From the NCBI GenBank assembly GCA_052389895.1, contig JBQTHM010000025.1, forward strand, positions 1 through 51,573: 51,573 nucleotides of DNA, read 5' to 3'. The notes under the pieces are model-generated. The model worked only from the letters and a program-made list of their open reading frames with translations, was not told where the DNA came from and made no database searches. Each line of letters opens with the position of its first letter. Position 1 is the first letter of the stretch. This DNA comes from CAVVXX01 sp052389895 (GTDB lineage: Bacteria; Pseudomonadota; Alphaproteobacteria; Micropepsales; Micropepsaceae). This document shows positions 8,065 to 15,749 of the stretch, piece after piece. The position numbers and the translations under genes were made by a program.

Positions 8065-8922
8065 TCATAAGGAGAGTCTGTTCTGGTTATGCCCCTCTGT
8101 GGGGCGGGCTGCAAACTCCGTCGGTGTGAGCCCATTCAGGCTCGTGTGCGGTCGGTTTGTGTTGTAGTCGATCCTCCAGGCTTCGATGATGGTGCGGGCC
8201 TCATTCAAGCTCGCGAATAGATGCTCATTGAGGCACTCGTCGCGCAAACGCCCGTTGAAGCTTTCCACGAAGCCGTTTTGTGTGGGCTTGCCGGGCGCGA
8301 TGTAATGCCATTCGACGTTATGCTCCTGCTGCCAGGTGAGGATGGCATGCGAGGTCAGCTCGGTGCCGTTGTCGCTGACCACCATGTGAGGTGCCCCGCG
8401 CATTTGAACGACGCGGGTAAGCTCACGGGCGACCCGAATGCCGGACAGTGAGTTATCGACGATCAGGGCGAGACACTCCCGGCTGAAGTCATCGACTACA
8501 GCAAGGATGCGGAACTTGCGGCTGCAGGCGAGCGCATCCGAGACGAAGTCGAGCGACCAGCGCTGGTTTGGCCCTTGCGGGAGCGCCATCGGCGCCCTTG
8601 TCCCCAGCGCCCGCTTGCGCCCGCCCCGTTTGCGCACCATCAGCCGTTCCTCGCGATACAGCCGGTAGAGCTTCTTGCGGTTGAGCACGGTCCCTTCCCG
8701 CCTAAGCAGGATGTGCAGCCGCCGGTAGCCAAACCGCCTGCGTTCCAAAGCCAATTCCTTCAGACGCTCCCGGAGGGCACCATCGTCCGGGCGCCGAGAC
8801 ACGTAGCGGTAGGTCTTGGGCTGCAAACCGACCAGCCCGCAGGCACGGCGCTGCGAGTAGTCCTTGTCCAGAATCGCCCAGCTCACAGCCAATCTCCGTA
8901 CTCTGGGCGTCAGAAGTTTTTT
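8065..8922 (-). CDS. IS407-like transposase OrfB (made by -1 frameshift from OrfA)
   Basis: This is the catalytic half of the transposase, cutting and joining the element's ends. After the slip the frame reads KKLLTPRVRRLAVSW, then an HTH_21-like region (SQRRACGLVGLQPKTYRY, RRFGYRRLHILLRREG), then the DDE core: WSLDFVSDAL (first Asp), PHMVVSDNGTELTSHA (second Asp) and GFVESFNGRLRDECLN (Glu), ending NRPHTSLNGLTPTEFA. All three catalytic acids are in place and the length (about 285 residues) is normal. The frame is open upstream to 9057, but that part overlaps orfA and is not translated in this frame. Expression as an OrfAB fusion is inferred from the family. Confidence 0.9.
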   Translation of the reverse strand, partial: KKLLTPRVRRLAVSWAILDKDYSQRRACGLVGLQPKTYRYVSRRPDDGALRERLKELALERRRFGYRRLHILLRREGTVLNRKKLYRLYREERLMVRKRGGRKRALGTRAPMALPQGPNQRWSLDFVSDALACSRKFRILAVVDDFSRECLALIVDNSLSGIRVARELTRVVQMRGAPHMVVSDNGTELTSHAILTWQQEHNVEWHYIAPGKPTQNGFVESFNGRLRDECLNEHLFASLNEARTIIEAWRIDYNTNRPHTSLNGLTPTEFAARPTEGHNQNRLSL

Positions 8923-9176
8923 CCCAGCATCTCCTTGAGCGTCGCGGCATCGAGCACGGACTCCGCCAGCAGCTTCTTCAGCTTGCGGTTCTCCTCCTCC
9001 AAAGCCTTCAGCTTCCGGGCGTCCGAGACTTCCATGCCGCCGTATTTCGACCGCCACTTGTAGAACGTGGCATCGCTGATCCCATGCTTGCGGCAGAGAT
9101 CATGCGCCGAAAGTCCGGCCTGGTGTTCTTTCAAGATCCCGATGATCTGCTCTTCGCTGTACCGGCTACGCCTCAT
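8910..9176 (-). CDS. IS407-like transposase OrfA
   Basis: An 88-residue DNA-binding protein with an N-terminal helix-turn-helix (SEEQIIGILKEHQAGLSAHD, then CRKHGISDATFYKWRSKYGG) and a C-terminal leucine-zipper helix (ARKLKALEEENRKLKKLLAE). OrfA recognises the terminal repeats and, when made alone, usually restrains transposition. Its stop lies 6 bases beyond the slip site, so most ribosomes would end here and a fraction would shift into orfB. Confidence 0.92.
   Translation of the reverse strand: MRRSRYSEEQIIGILKEHQAGLSAHDLCRKHGISDATFYKWRSKYGGMEVSDARKLKALEEENRKLKKLLAESVLDAATLKEMLGKNF
8916..8922 (-). promoter_or_regulatory. Programmed -1 frameshift site A_AAA_AAC
   Basis: On the minus strand the codons GGA AAA AAC TTC TGA end orfA, giving the classical heptamer A_AAA_AAC. 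Slipping back by one base gives AAA AAA CTT CTG, which is the orfB frame. This is the standard way IS3-family elements make their transposase. Confidence 0.85.
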
Positions 9177-9241
9177 AGTCCGTCTCCTTCAGTGGAACGG
9201 ACTCTAACCTCTAAACAGGGGCATTTCCGGGGAGCAGGTCA

Positions 9242-9245
9242 CAAT
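9242..9245. repeat. Target-site duplication, right copy (CAAT)
   Basis: Second copy of the 4-base duplication directly after the right terminal repeat of the IS at 8039-9241; see the left copy at 8035-8038. Confidence 0.85.
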
Positions 9246-10158
9246 CGCAATTATTGTTGGCGCTGCACGTACGACAAGTGCCGAAGAGCAAAGCGGGAAA
9301 ACCTCGCCACCTGCGACATCAAAATCGGCGCTTTCCCATTCGTCTGCCAAGGAAAAGGGTCCAGAATTGGGATCGAAAGAATACACCGAAGACATGGCGC
9401 GCGCGGTAGATGAAGCGCAGCACACATACGAAAAGGCCTGTTGGGGCGGCACCGAAAAAGAAAAAACTGAAGCCAAGCGTGCATGGGAAAAGGCTTACGG
9501 CAAGCTGGTTCAAGCAATTGCCTACCAGGCTGACAGCGACAGAGAGGTTCGAGAGACGCACGATAACGTCGTCTACCAGAACAAAATCTACAACAAGGTG
9601 AACAACGATCCCAACAGTACGGTGGCTCAGGTCGAGAAGGCGACCAAGGACTATCGTGACGCGCAAAAGGAATACAGGAAAGCAGAAGACAAGGAGTTTG
9701 AACGTATTAAGGCCGAACTCAAGAGAAACGGATTGCTGATAAATGATCCGGATTCTGTGATTAAGAGCGAAACTTGCCCGAAACCAGGTAGCGCGGTACC
9801 TCAAGAGGAGGAGCAAGACGAGAAAACAGAAACGAAAGCTGAAAAGAAGGAAGGCGAAAGTTCAGGCCCGCTCGATTTTCTTGGCAATGTCAAGATTGAA
9901 TTGGGAGTTGGTACCAGCGGACGAACCGATAGCCAACACGATGGGGCGCGCCATCGAAAAAGTAAGATGGCGAACGACAACAAAGATCAGAAATCGATGC
10001 AGAACTGCTGCACGCATCAGGGACAGAGCGTTCAATGTCCGGCAGGTCTGCCATCGGGGAGTAATAGCGTGGAATTCAAGTCTGGGGGAACGGTGTGGCG
10101 GAAGCCAGACGGCACGAACGTCCTTGTCGCGCAGACAACATTTCCTAGTTGTAGGTGA

Positions 10159-10871
10159 CTAAACCAACGGCTCCGCACACGAAATGAAATGCTCCTGTCG
10201 AAGCTCGTGACCAATTTCGCATGGGGCATCGTGCAGACAGACGCACAAATGCCTTTTGCGACCAGCCATCGTTCAGGCAGGGAGCATCATGCGGGTATCG
10301 GGCCCTACGCCGGTAGTAACAATGGCTGCGTTCGAGCGGTTCCCCACGCTGCCACCCAATCAGCAAATTTTGTCTTCGGGTTGTTACTGAGCTCTAGAAC
10401 ATGATGCATCACGACTGAGTTCTGCGTCGAAGCCCCGATGGGACATCCCCAAGGGCAAAACGCATCGTGACCATACGCGGCCCCATGAACGCAAAAAAGA
10501 ACAACGTAATGAAGATGGACGCCACGATTTCGGAGCGTGAAAGGCTCATTAGAGCATCTCCCAGAAATCTATGGCACATAATTCAATGTCATCATTTGTA
10601 GGGCGGCCGTAATGAGATTCACCCATTATTATCGGCTGGCATCAGTGATTATAATGAGCAGTTATCATCGATTGGCGTGGCTCCAGCGATTATGGCCACC
10701 GATGCGGTAGTTATCATCAGTTGGCGGCTCGAGCGATGATTGCTATCAGCACTGGGCGGTCAGCTATTTTGTCCGTTTTTCACCACAAGGGCAGCAAGTC
10801 GTTAAATATCGTGAATTCTGGGCAATTGCGGTGAACTCGCGGTAACGGGCAGGACAATGACGATCCTTGGT
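10159..10871. other. Gene-poor intergenic region
   Basis: No open frame here looks like a protein: the candidates have no recognisable start site and irregular composition. The only structure seen is the family of degenerate ~30-base repeats at 10626-10743. The region separates the interrupted exported-protein gene from the truncated ligase gene and may be eroded DNA. Confidence 0.4.
10626..10743. repeat. Three degenerate direct repeats
   Basis: Three related blocks begin near 10626, 10662 and 10711, each with the outline ttatcatcRRttggc...gcgattat. Copies two and three are 49 bases apart and agree over most of 30 bases; copy one is more diverged. They could be binding sites or leftovers of a short repeat element. 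No flanking gene depends on them obviously. Confidence 0.4.
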
Positions 10872-11711
10872 TCACCGCGTCGGCATAAAGTCCGACGTAA
10901 AAACTTGAAACTTTCCGCCCGGCGATCTCGATATCACATCGACATTGCGCACCGACAATTCGCGTCCATTCTGCTTCGTGGCATTTGACCAACAAGCATT
11001 TATGCGCGTGAAAAACTCATCCGGCAATGGTGCGCGAGCCACGAGGCGCAATTCCATCCGCTCATCACAAAACTGGTGAATCTGAAATTCGCGCAAATCA
11101 TTGATTAGGCCAATCGGCATTTCCTCGACCGTATCGTGCAAAGCCATGACAAGAGCCATCGTACCCGCAGGCAAGTGCGCAACCCGGCCGTAGCGGCCCT
11201 CTATGTAGCCAAACGAAGGAAGAACGCGTCCGCAGGGGCAGTCTTGCACAATTGCCAGCGCCAAATCTTCGGTGTCGTAGCGTATGAGCGGCATCGCGAA
11301 ATTGGTCAAGCTCGTGACGATGATCCGCCCGACCTCGCCGGGTGTGCATACGCGACCGGTTTCATCAATAATTTCGACTAGACAATGCTCGCTATGGACA
11401 TGGTAGCATCCAGCTTCACAGCGACACGCCACGATCCCAACTTCATTGAGACCATAATTCTGGTGGACGGGCACACCAAAGCTGCGCTCGACGCGGGCGC
11501 GCATTCCCATGGTGAGCTGTTCGGAAATGGCGAGAAGCGCTTGCAGGCTCTCGGCGGGCCTGCTGGCCCCGGCTGCGAAGGCGAGATGCTCAAGCATTTG
11601 GGAGTAGGCAAGCAGGTACTGCGGGCGCATTCGTCGTAGCCAGGTGATGCGTTCTTCAATGGGCGTCACCGTGCTGAGGCCGATGTATGGACCGGTCGAA
11701 AAGTTTTCCAT
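10872..11711 (-). CDS. Phenylacetate-CoA ligase (PaaK/CapK)-like protein, N-terminally truncated
   Basis: The 279 residues match the C-terminal part of PaaK/CapK-type adenylate-forming enzymes: PQYLLAYSQMLEHLAF, then VHQNYGLNEVGIVACRCEAG (the Y..(N/T)E motif that closes the active site), YHVHSEHCLVEIID, GRIIVTSLTNFAMPLIRYDTED and CPCGRVLPSFGYIEGR. Full-length relatives have about 430-450 residues with an N-terminal half bearing the SSG(T/S)TG phosphate loop; that half is missing here. The frame stays open a little upstream of the ATG at 11711, with no homologous P-loop. The protein probably cannot activate a carboxylate and may be a relic, although no internal stop or frameshift is seen. Natural substrates of such orphan members are unknown. 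Confidence 0.7.
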   Translation of the reverse strand: MENFSTGPYIGLSTVTPIEERITWLRRMRPQYLLAYSQMLEHLAFAAGASRPAESLQALLAISEQLTMGMRARVERSFGVPVHQNYGLNEVGIVACRCEAGCYHVHSEHCLVEIIDETGRVCTPGEVGRIIVTSLTNFAMPLIRYDTEDLALAIVQDCPCGRVLPSFGYIEGRYGRVAHLPAGTMALVMALHDTVEEMPIGLINDLREFQIHQFCDERMELRLVARAPLPDEFFTRINACWSNATKQNGRELSVRNVDVISRSPGGKFQVFTSDFMPTR

Positions 11712-12164
11712 GTACGGCCATGTTTTGCGCCTTCCGGTTTCGCCGCTCTTGAGCTCGCCTCCGCCTTGCAGTCGTATGGCAGTGCGGGCTCCGCGCAGAA
11801 GTCCGGCCGGGGGGCAACTTCCAGGCCATCGGCAACGGCTATTTCCGCGACTTCGCCAGCGTTGGCGTGGCGGCCAGCGGCGTTCGGCGCGCGCAATATC
11901 GCTGTGGGGACCGGCTGTTTGAGCGCAAAAAAGTACTGTCCTGCTGTTCCTAACCTGTTGATGTCACTATATAATCTCGCTTGGTACAAAGTCACTTAGA
12001 GTGAACCTCTTAGGCCCCAGAACCCTAGCCGCTTGCCCACGATCTCGCCCTGATGCGGAGGATCAGCGTCCCGCTCACTTGCGGTCAGATGATGGTTGCA
12101 GCGATACACAGCGCCGCCTTGAGCTTAGTCGCCCACACGTCAGATCGCTGACCTGCGAAGCACC
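11712..12164. other. Intergenic region with the decayed front of the ligase gene
   Basis: The minus-strand frame of the ligase continues without a start codon for about 100 bases and then loses any resemblance to the family. Other frames show no recognisable protein. No promoter or repeat stands out. Confidence 0.35.
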
Positions 12165-12428
12165 CTATCTCGGCGCTGCTGGAGGCTTATCGCCCGAAAG
12201 CGAGCCGCCTGCCAGCTCGTCTGCAGTGATCTTCCCGTCCTGATTTGCATCGGCGCTGCCAGGATATGACGTGGGGGCACCACACGCGTCCCACTCTTGT
12301 TGGGTCACCGAACCATCGTCGTTCCTGTCACACATCTTGATGATTGTGGCCGGATCAGGTTGGGCAAATGCGGGGGCCGCGACTGCTGCTAAAAGGACGG
12401 CAATCGCGATGCTGGTTGTCAGTTTCAT
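12165..12428 (-). CDS. Secreted EF-hand calcium-binding protein
   Basis: An 87-residue protein with a signal peptide (residues 1-22, ending PAFA) followed by two EF-hand loops: DRNDDGSVTQQEW and DANQDGKITADEL. Both have acidic or Asn residues at loop positions 1, 3 and 5, Gly at 6, a hydrophobic residue at 8 and Glu at 12, so both should bind calcium. The C-terminus is Pro/Ala-rich. The ATG at 12428 is used because GTGGAG lies just upstream and the signal peptide starts there. It is 46 bases downstream of the next minus-strand gene and may be co-transcribed with it. Role in the periplasm is unknown. Confidence 0.88.
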   Translation of the reverse strand: MKLTTSIAIAVLLAAVAAPAFAQPDPATIIKMCDRNDDGSVTQQEWDACGAPTSYPGSADANQDGKITADELAGGSLSGDKPPAAPR

Positions 12429-12474
12429 TTTCTTTCTCCACTCTTTCTGGGGATTATTGGAGTCGTGACGCCGT

Positions 12475-13065
12475 TTATTGATCGTAATCGTCATCAGGAT
12501 ATTCGCTGTCCACGTCGGGATATCGGTCGCGCTCGATTTGGGGAAGGCGCCCCCAGCGCTGCAGTCGGCCCTGAGTGACGTAACCTGGGCGATCGTATCG
12601 CTCCGATGAATCCGTGAAGACTTCGACGCGAAGCACATCTTTGCTCTCGCGCCGGAGCACAATGAATTTCCTCGCATAGCCTGCGTCGAAACTTGCCGTG
12701 ACAACACTTACGTCTCCCAGCAAACCGCCGAAGTTCCAAACAAACCCGCCCCAAGTAGGACCTCCGGTCATATAGACATTCGCGCGCGATATGCTCCAGT
12801 CACAGACAGATCTGCCGCGGCAGAGCCCAAAGACTTCGATATCAAGGCCGTACCGATTGGGCGTGATGACCATGCCCGTGATGCCGCTACTGTCACGGTC
12901 GAAATTCATCCATCTGCCGACAAAGTCATAGGTGCTTGCCGAGGCCTGTGGCGCTGTCACTGCGATCACACCGAAGGCCAGAAGCCCTACGTACAGGCGT
13001 CGGGAGCAATGCCTGACCGCCGACATCTTGTCCTTGAAGCCGCTCACCAACAGGGCCTCGTGCAT
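12475..13065 (-). CDS. Secreted beta-rich protein of unknown function
   Basis: The 196-residue protein has an N-terminal export signal (a charged start to about residue 15, hydrophobic YVGLLAFGVIAVTA, cleavage near ASA). The mature domain reads YDFVGRWMNFDRDSSGITGM, VITPNRYGLDIEVFGLC, CDWSISRANVYM and GYARKFIVLRRE, a pattern of a GxW.N.D...GIT..VI and a C...CDW pair seen in small secreted bacterial proteins of lipocalin-like build. The tail is Asp/Tyr-rich. The ATG at 13065 is preceded by AGGAGGA at ideal distance, so the open frame up to 13161 is not used. The neighbouring EF-hand gene is also secreted, and the two may form one transcription unit. Confidence 0.75.
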   Translation of the reverse strand: MHEALLVSGFKDKMSAVRHCSRRLYVGLLAFGVIAVTAPQASASTYDFVGRWMNFDRDSSGITGMVITPNRYGLDIEVFGLCRGRSVCDWSISRANVYMTGGPTWGGFVWNFGGLLGDVSVVTASFDAGYARKFIVLRRESKDVLRVEVFTDSSERYDRPGYVTQGRLQRWGRLPQIERDRYPDVDSEYPDDDYDQ

Positions 13066-13298
13066 AAAAGTCCTCCTACACTGCTGCAGGGTAATACGAA
13101 GCCAGTACCATTCACCGGTCCTAACCTTCGCTCGCCAGTCCAAGATGCTCTCATTAAACATTTAGCATGTTTCTAGCTGAACGCTGCATGAACGGGTGAC
13201 GTGACTGTGACCTGACTGGCTCTTTTTGTAGCAGGCGGATTGAGAGACTGGTGCATGAGCGTGACTTCCTCCAGAGGGGTTGCAAAGGGATTTGCCAT

Positions 13299-13652
13299 TT
13301 ACGGTGCAGGCGCGCGGTAGCCGAGTAAAGAGTGCGGCCGGACGGTGTAGTAGTGCTTGCGCCATTGTTCGATGATCACTTGCGCTTCCTTGAGGCTGTA
13401 GAAGATCTCACCGTTCAGCAGCTCGTCGCGCAGCTTGCCGTTGAAGCAACTCGGCAATTCGGCGATAGCCGTACCGCCCATATTGGCTCGCCAGCGCAAC
13501 GATGGTCTGGGTCAGCGCATCCTCGTCGGCCCGAAGCATCGCCGTATAACGCTGCGTTCCGCGCGGTTGCTCAACAAGCCGGCAGGCATGGCGTTCCGAG
13601 AGTTGATACTGCTCCCGAATGTGCTCAACCGCGGATCTACGCCGTTCAGGGC
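13299..13652 (-). pseudogene. IS3-family transposase OrfB with central deletion
   Basis: On the minus strand the first part reads VSPERRRSAVEHIREQYQLS, then SERHACRLVEQPRGTQRY and SQYGRYGYRRIAELL, the usual HTH_21 region of OrfB. At about 13440 the sequence jumps to FNGKLRDELLNGEIFYSLKE and VRPHSLLGYRAPAP in a different frame. The two Asp residues and the Glu of the DDE core fall in or at the deleted part, so no activity is possible. Confidence 0.8.
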
Positions 13653-13931
13653 TTACAAGTTTCCCGAGGAGATGTCCTTCAGAATCTGTTTCTCAAGCGA
13701 GAGATCCGCCACTAGGCGCTTCAGCCTGGCGGTCTCCTTCTCCAGCTCCTTCATCTTTTTGGCTTGTTCCAAATCGAGTCCGCCATACTCTTTGCGCCAG
13801 CGGAAATAGCTCTGATCCGAAATCCCCGCTTCCCGGCACGCAATCGCAATTGATTTCCCCTGTGCCGTCGCCACCTCAATCTGTCGCAGCAACGTGACGA
13901 TCTGTTCAGGGCTGAACCTCTTCTTCGGCAT
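13653..13931 (-). CDS. IS3-family transposase OrfA
   Basis: A 92-residue OrfA: KKRFSPEQIVTLLRQIEVA, then AIACREAGISDQSYFRWRKE (helix-turn-helix) and a heptad helix KMKELEKETARLKRLVADLS ending LEKQILKDISSGNL. It differs clearly from the OrfA of the intact IS, showing a separate lineage. AAAGGAG before the ATG at 13931 supports the start. With its OrfB destroyed, the product might only bind related ends and repress them. Confidence 0.85.
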   Translation of the reverse strand: MPKKRFSPEQIVTLLRQIEVATAQGKSIAIACREAGISDQSYFRWRKEYGGLDLEQAKKMKELEKETARLKRLVADLSLEKQILKDISSGNL

Positions 13932-13998
13932 GACCAAGCTCCTTTCCAAGCCTCATTCTCTCTATACGCTTGGTACAAAAAAGCCCGGTCACGTCACC

Positions 13999-14341
13999 TT
14001 CTCGTAACTGCCAAATCTGCTCCAAAGCGTGCATGCCATGATTGCCGGGTCTAGGAGGGCGCTTTCGCCGCAGGCGTCTTTCCTACAAGGCCTTCAGCCT
14101 GAGGCATGCACCCTTGAGGCGCACCGCGTGCACGCTTGGTTGTCTTTAAGGCATCGATCGTAAGCAGGCCGGACTCGAATTGGCTTGCGGCCCAACACCT
14201 CAGAGCCGTCCAAAAAACATGGCGGTGTTACTTCGAACAAAAGCGCTTTGGGCTCCCGCGTCTCTGTTCAAGGTCCAGGATTTTCCGGCACCACCTGCAA
14301 GTTGGCGCATTTCCGTCAGTCATGTCCGTCCATACTCCCAG
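13999..14341. other. Intergenic region, nothing recognised
   Basis: No gene, tRNA or clear hairpin terminator is recognised between the deleted IS and the last gene of the integrative-element remnant. An attachment site could lie here, but no direct repeat with the 16,992-17,439 region was found by eye. Confidence 0.3.
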
Positions 14342-14983
14342 TTACAAAACAGATGCCGCCCCTGCATTCGCTCCTTCGTCAGCCTTGCATCCCGAACTGG
14401 CGGTGCGGCCGGCCGGCTCTGGATTCGGGAGATTCTCCGGTGCGTGTTTCCGAACAACTTCTAATATCTTGGCCCCCGCGTGTTTATTGGGGCCGGTTGC
14501 GCGGAGAACTGCCCTTTCCCTCCGCCGCGCGGCCTTGAGTTTGTTTGCGCTTCGCCGCTCGTACAGAAATTCCCTGACTGTATTTTCTGTTACCTTGGTC
14601 CACCTGTTTGTGGCCGGTTGTCCATCGGCTGTCGGCAGCCAGGTCAAAACATAGCGTGAGGCGTGCTGGCGTCCGCCTAGGCGCTCGCCCCTTTCGACAT
14701 CAATCCAACCAAGGTGCTCAACTTCTGCTAAGGCCCGACTGATTTCAGACTTTGCCACGCCAAAGCGGACCAGCTGGTTGTAGGGGGCAAGCAGGCGACC
14801 ATTCTCCGTTCCGGCATGTGCCATGTGCTCGAGCATTAGAAAATCCAACACGCGGCGCCCATTGATCCCGAGTGCGCGACAGGCGGGGCTGGAGAGCATC
14901 TCGGCCGTGAGCCAGATCCACGGCTCGCCTTCGGGAGGGCGGTTGCGCGGGTTTTTCCTCCGTTTTCGTCTGTTAGGATCCAT
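14342..14983 (-). CDS. Replication/regulatory-type winged-helix protein of an integrative element
   Basis: The 213-residue basic protein has a Lys/Arg-rich N-terminus, then WIWLTAEMLSSPACRALGIN, RRVLDFLMLEHMAHAGTENG and LLAPYNQLVRFGVAKSEISR followed by ALAEVEHLGWIDVERG, which reads as a helix-turn-helix/winged-helix domain for DNA binding (residues about 25-115). The C-terminal third is low-complexity and charged. Proteins like this accompany integrase and AlpA genes in alphaproteobacterial integrative elements, where they are called helix-turn-helix or replication-initiator-like; a precise role is not established. It is the last gene of a minus-strand set that includes the integrase. Confidence 0.6.
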   Translation of the reverse strand: MDPNRRKRRKNPRNRPPEGEPWIWLTAEMLSSPACRALGINGRRVLDFLMLEHMAHAGTENGRLLAPYNQLVRFGVAKSEISRALAEVEHLGWIDVERGERLGGRQHASRYVLTWLPTADGQPATNRWTKVTENTVREFLYERRSANKLKAARRRERAVLRATGPNKHAGAKILEVVRKHAPENLPNPEPAGRTASSGCKADEGANAGAASVL

Positions 14984-15015
14984 ACTCTTACGTCCTCGCT
15001 ATCCATGCGAACCGT

Positions 15016-15297
15016 TCAATGCATGCCCTTGCCCATGGCCTCGCGGCTGCGCGGTTGCCCCCTCCACCACTGGCAGGCCTTTATGGCTGCTAGTCGCGCC
15101 GGATCGCCCCGCCACGTCGCCATCGGCCCATCGGGAAGGCCAGCCCGCTTCAAGGCAAGCGCCATGTCATGCTCGGCATTGACGCCCGTCACCGTAATGC
15201 CCAGGCCGCGAGCAACGGCCATGAACCTGCCGGGCCCGATCTCGCTCACGTCCACGTCTATCGCGGGTCTGGGGATGGGGCGCTGGCGTGCCTTCAT
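15016..15297 (-). CDS. Small hypothetical protein of the integrative element
   Basis: A 93-residue protein with no known domain: a proline-rich start, then EIGPGRFMAVARGLGITVTG, HDMALALKRAGLPDGPMATW and a Trp/Arg-rich end. Its start overlaps the stop of the AlpA-like gene by four bases, so the two are translationally coupled. It belongs with the integrase set; function unknown. Confidence 0.55.
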   Translation of the reverse strand: MKARQRPIPRPAIDVDVSEIGPGRFMAVARGLGITVTGVNAEHDMALALKRAGLPDGPMATWRGDPARLAAIKACQWWRGQPRSREAMGKGMH

Positions 15298-15563
15298 GGC
15301 GGCGGGGCCTCCGTGTCGCTGACGGAGCCGCGCGGATACGTTGTGGTTTCACTATTGCGAACCTTCGGGGCGCAGCCTTTGGTCGGTATCGGTGGAAGCC
15401 GTCCCAGCCAGCCCGTCAGTTCGGGTATCGGAATCAGCGTGCGGTGTCCGCACTTGATTGCCTTGAGCGAGCCCTTCGCGATTTCGGCGTAGAGAGTTGT
15501 CCGTCCTATCCCCACCATTTGGGCTGCACGCGAAACACTGACCGCAAGTTGATCCGAACCCAT
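15294..15563 (-). CDS. AlpA/excisionase-like helix-turn-helix protein
   Basis: The 89-residue protein contains SVSRAAQMVGIGRTTLYAEI followed by KGSLKAIKCGHRTLIPIPEL, the HTH_17/AlpA layout: a recognition helix in a MerR-like fold and a small wing with K.G.RT.I. Such proteins bind near attachment sites and direct excision or control the integrase. It lies downstream of the integrase on the same strand, 186 bases away, and overlaps the next gene by four bases. Confidence 0.78.
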   Translation of the reverse strand: MGSDQLAVSVSRAAQMVGIGRTTLYAEIAKGSLKAIKCGHRTLIPIPELTGWLGRLPPIPTKGCAPKVRNSETTTYPRGSVSDTEAPPP

Positions 15564-15749
15564 ACCATTCGCCTTGCCGCCGTAATCGTCTGGGCGCCTC
15601 TTCCGCCCCGCTAAGCGGGCGAATGCACCCGTAAGTTACTGAAATGAACTTGGATACAGGATCGCAGCGCCGCAAGAGCCACCATTGTCGAATCCTGTGG
15701 GTAAAGCTCCGGTTTGCGTCAAGCAGGCTTGACACGAAGCGAAATTTAG

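Larger units (their letters stand above)
8039..9241 (-). mobile_element. Intact IS3-family (IS407-like) insertion sequence, 1203 bp
   Basis: The element begins with TGACCTGCTCCCC at 8039 and ends with the exact inverted copy GGGGAGCAGGTCA at 9229-9241; the match continues imperfectly inward for about 30 bases. CAAT flanks both sides. It holds two overlapping minus-strand genes, orfA (88 codons) and orfB, linked by a slippery A6C site. Length, 4-bp duplication, terminal sequence and gene layout all fit the IS407 group. Clean ends and open frames mean a recent arrival; the element may still be active. It interrupts the signal-peptide region of the gene at 8004-10158. Confidence 0.92.
8004..10158 (+). 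pseudogene. Exported coiled-coil protein gene split by an insertion sequence
   Basis: Removing 8039-9241 plus one copy of the 4-bp duplication joins 8004-8038 to 9246-10158 in one frame of 948 bases (315 residues). The joined start reads (M)RNQWITYAVAIAIIVGAA then RTTSA, an N-terminal signal peptide with the insertion in its hydrophobic core. The mature part is hydrophilic and charged: residues about 60-170 are Lys/Glu/Ala-rich and probably coiled-coil (KEKTEAKRAWEKAYGKLVQA, QVEKATKDYRDAQKEYRKAE), then an acidic Glu/Lys segment and a Cys-containing tail (NCCTHQGQSVQCP). I know no family. TTG at 8004 follows an AAGGGGG site. The 3' part alone could start at TTG 9367 but would lack the export signal, so the gene is probably inactive. 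Confidence 0.75.
13197..13998 (-). mobile_element. Internally deleted IS3-family element
   Basis: Both ends survive: an imperfect inverted repeat with TGACCTGACTGGCTCTTTTT at 13208 on the left and AAGCCCGGTCACGTCA at 13981-13996 on the right. OrfA is whole; OrfB has lost its centre, so its N-terminal part is joined to its last 60 or so codons. No matching target duplication was found. It is closely similar to the fragment at 4805-5276 and to the tips at 385-479 and 7406-7506, so all four derive from one lineage distinct from the intact element at 8039-9241. It could still be moved if an OrfAB were supplied. Confidence 0.8.

Noticed and set aside
11766..11999. Small plus-strand open frame near the ligase remnant
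   Set aside because: No ribosome site, no domain and it overlaps the decayed front of the minus-strand ligase gene.
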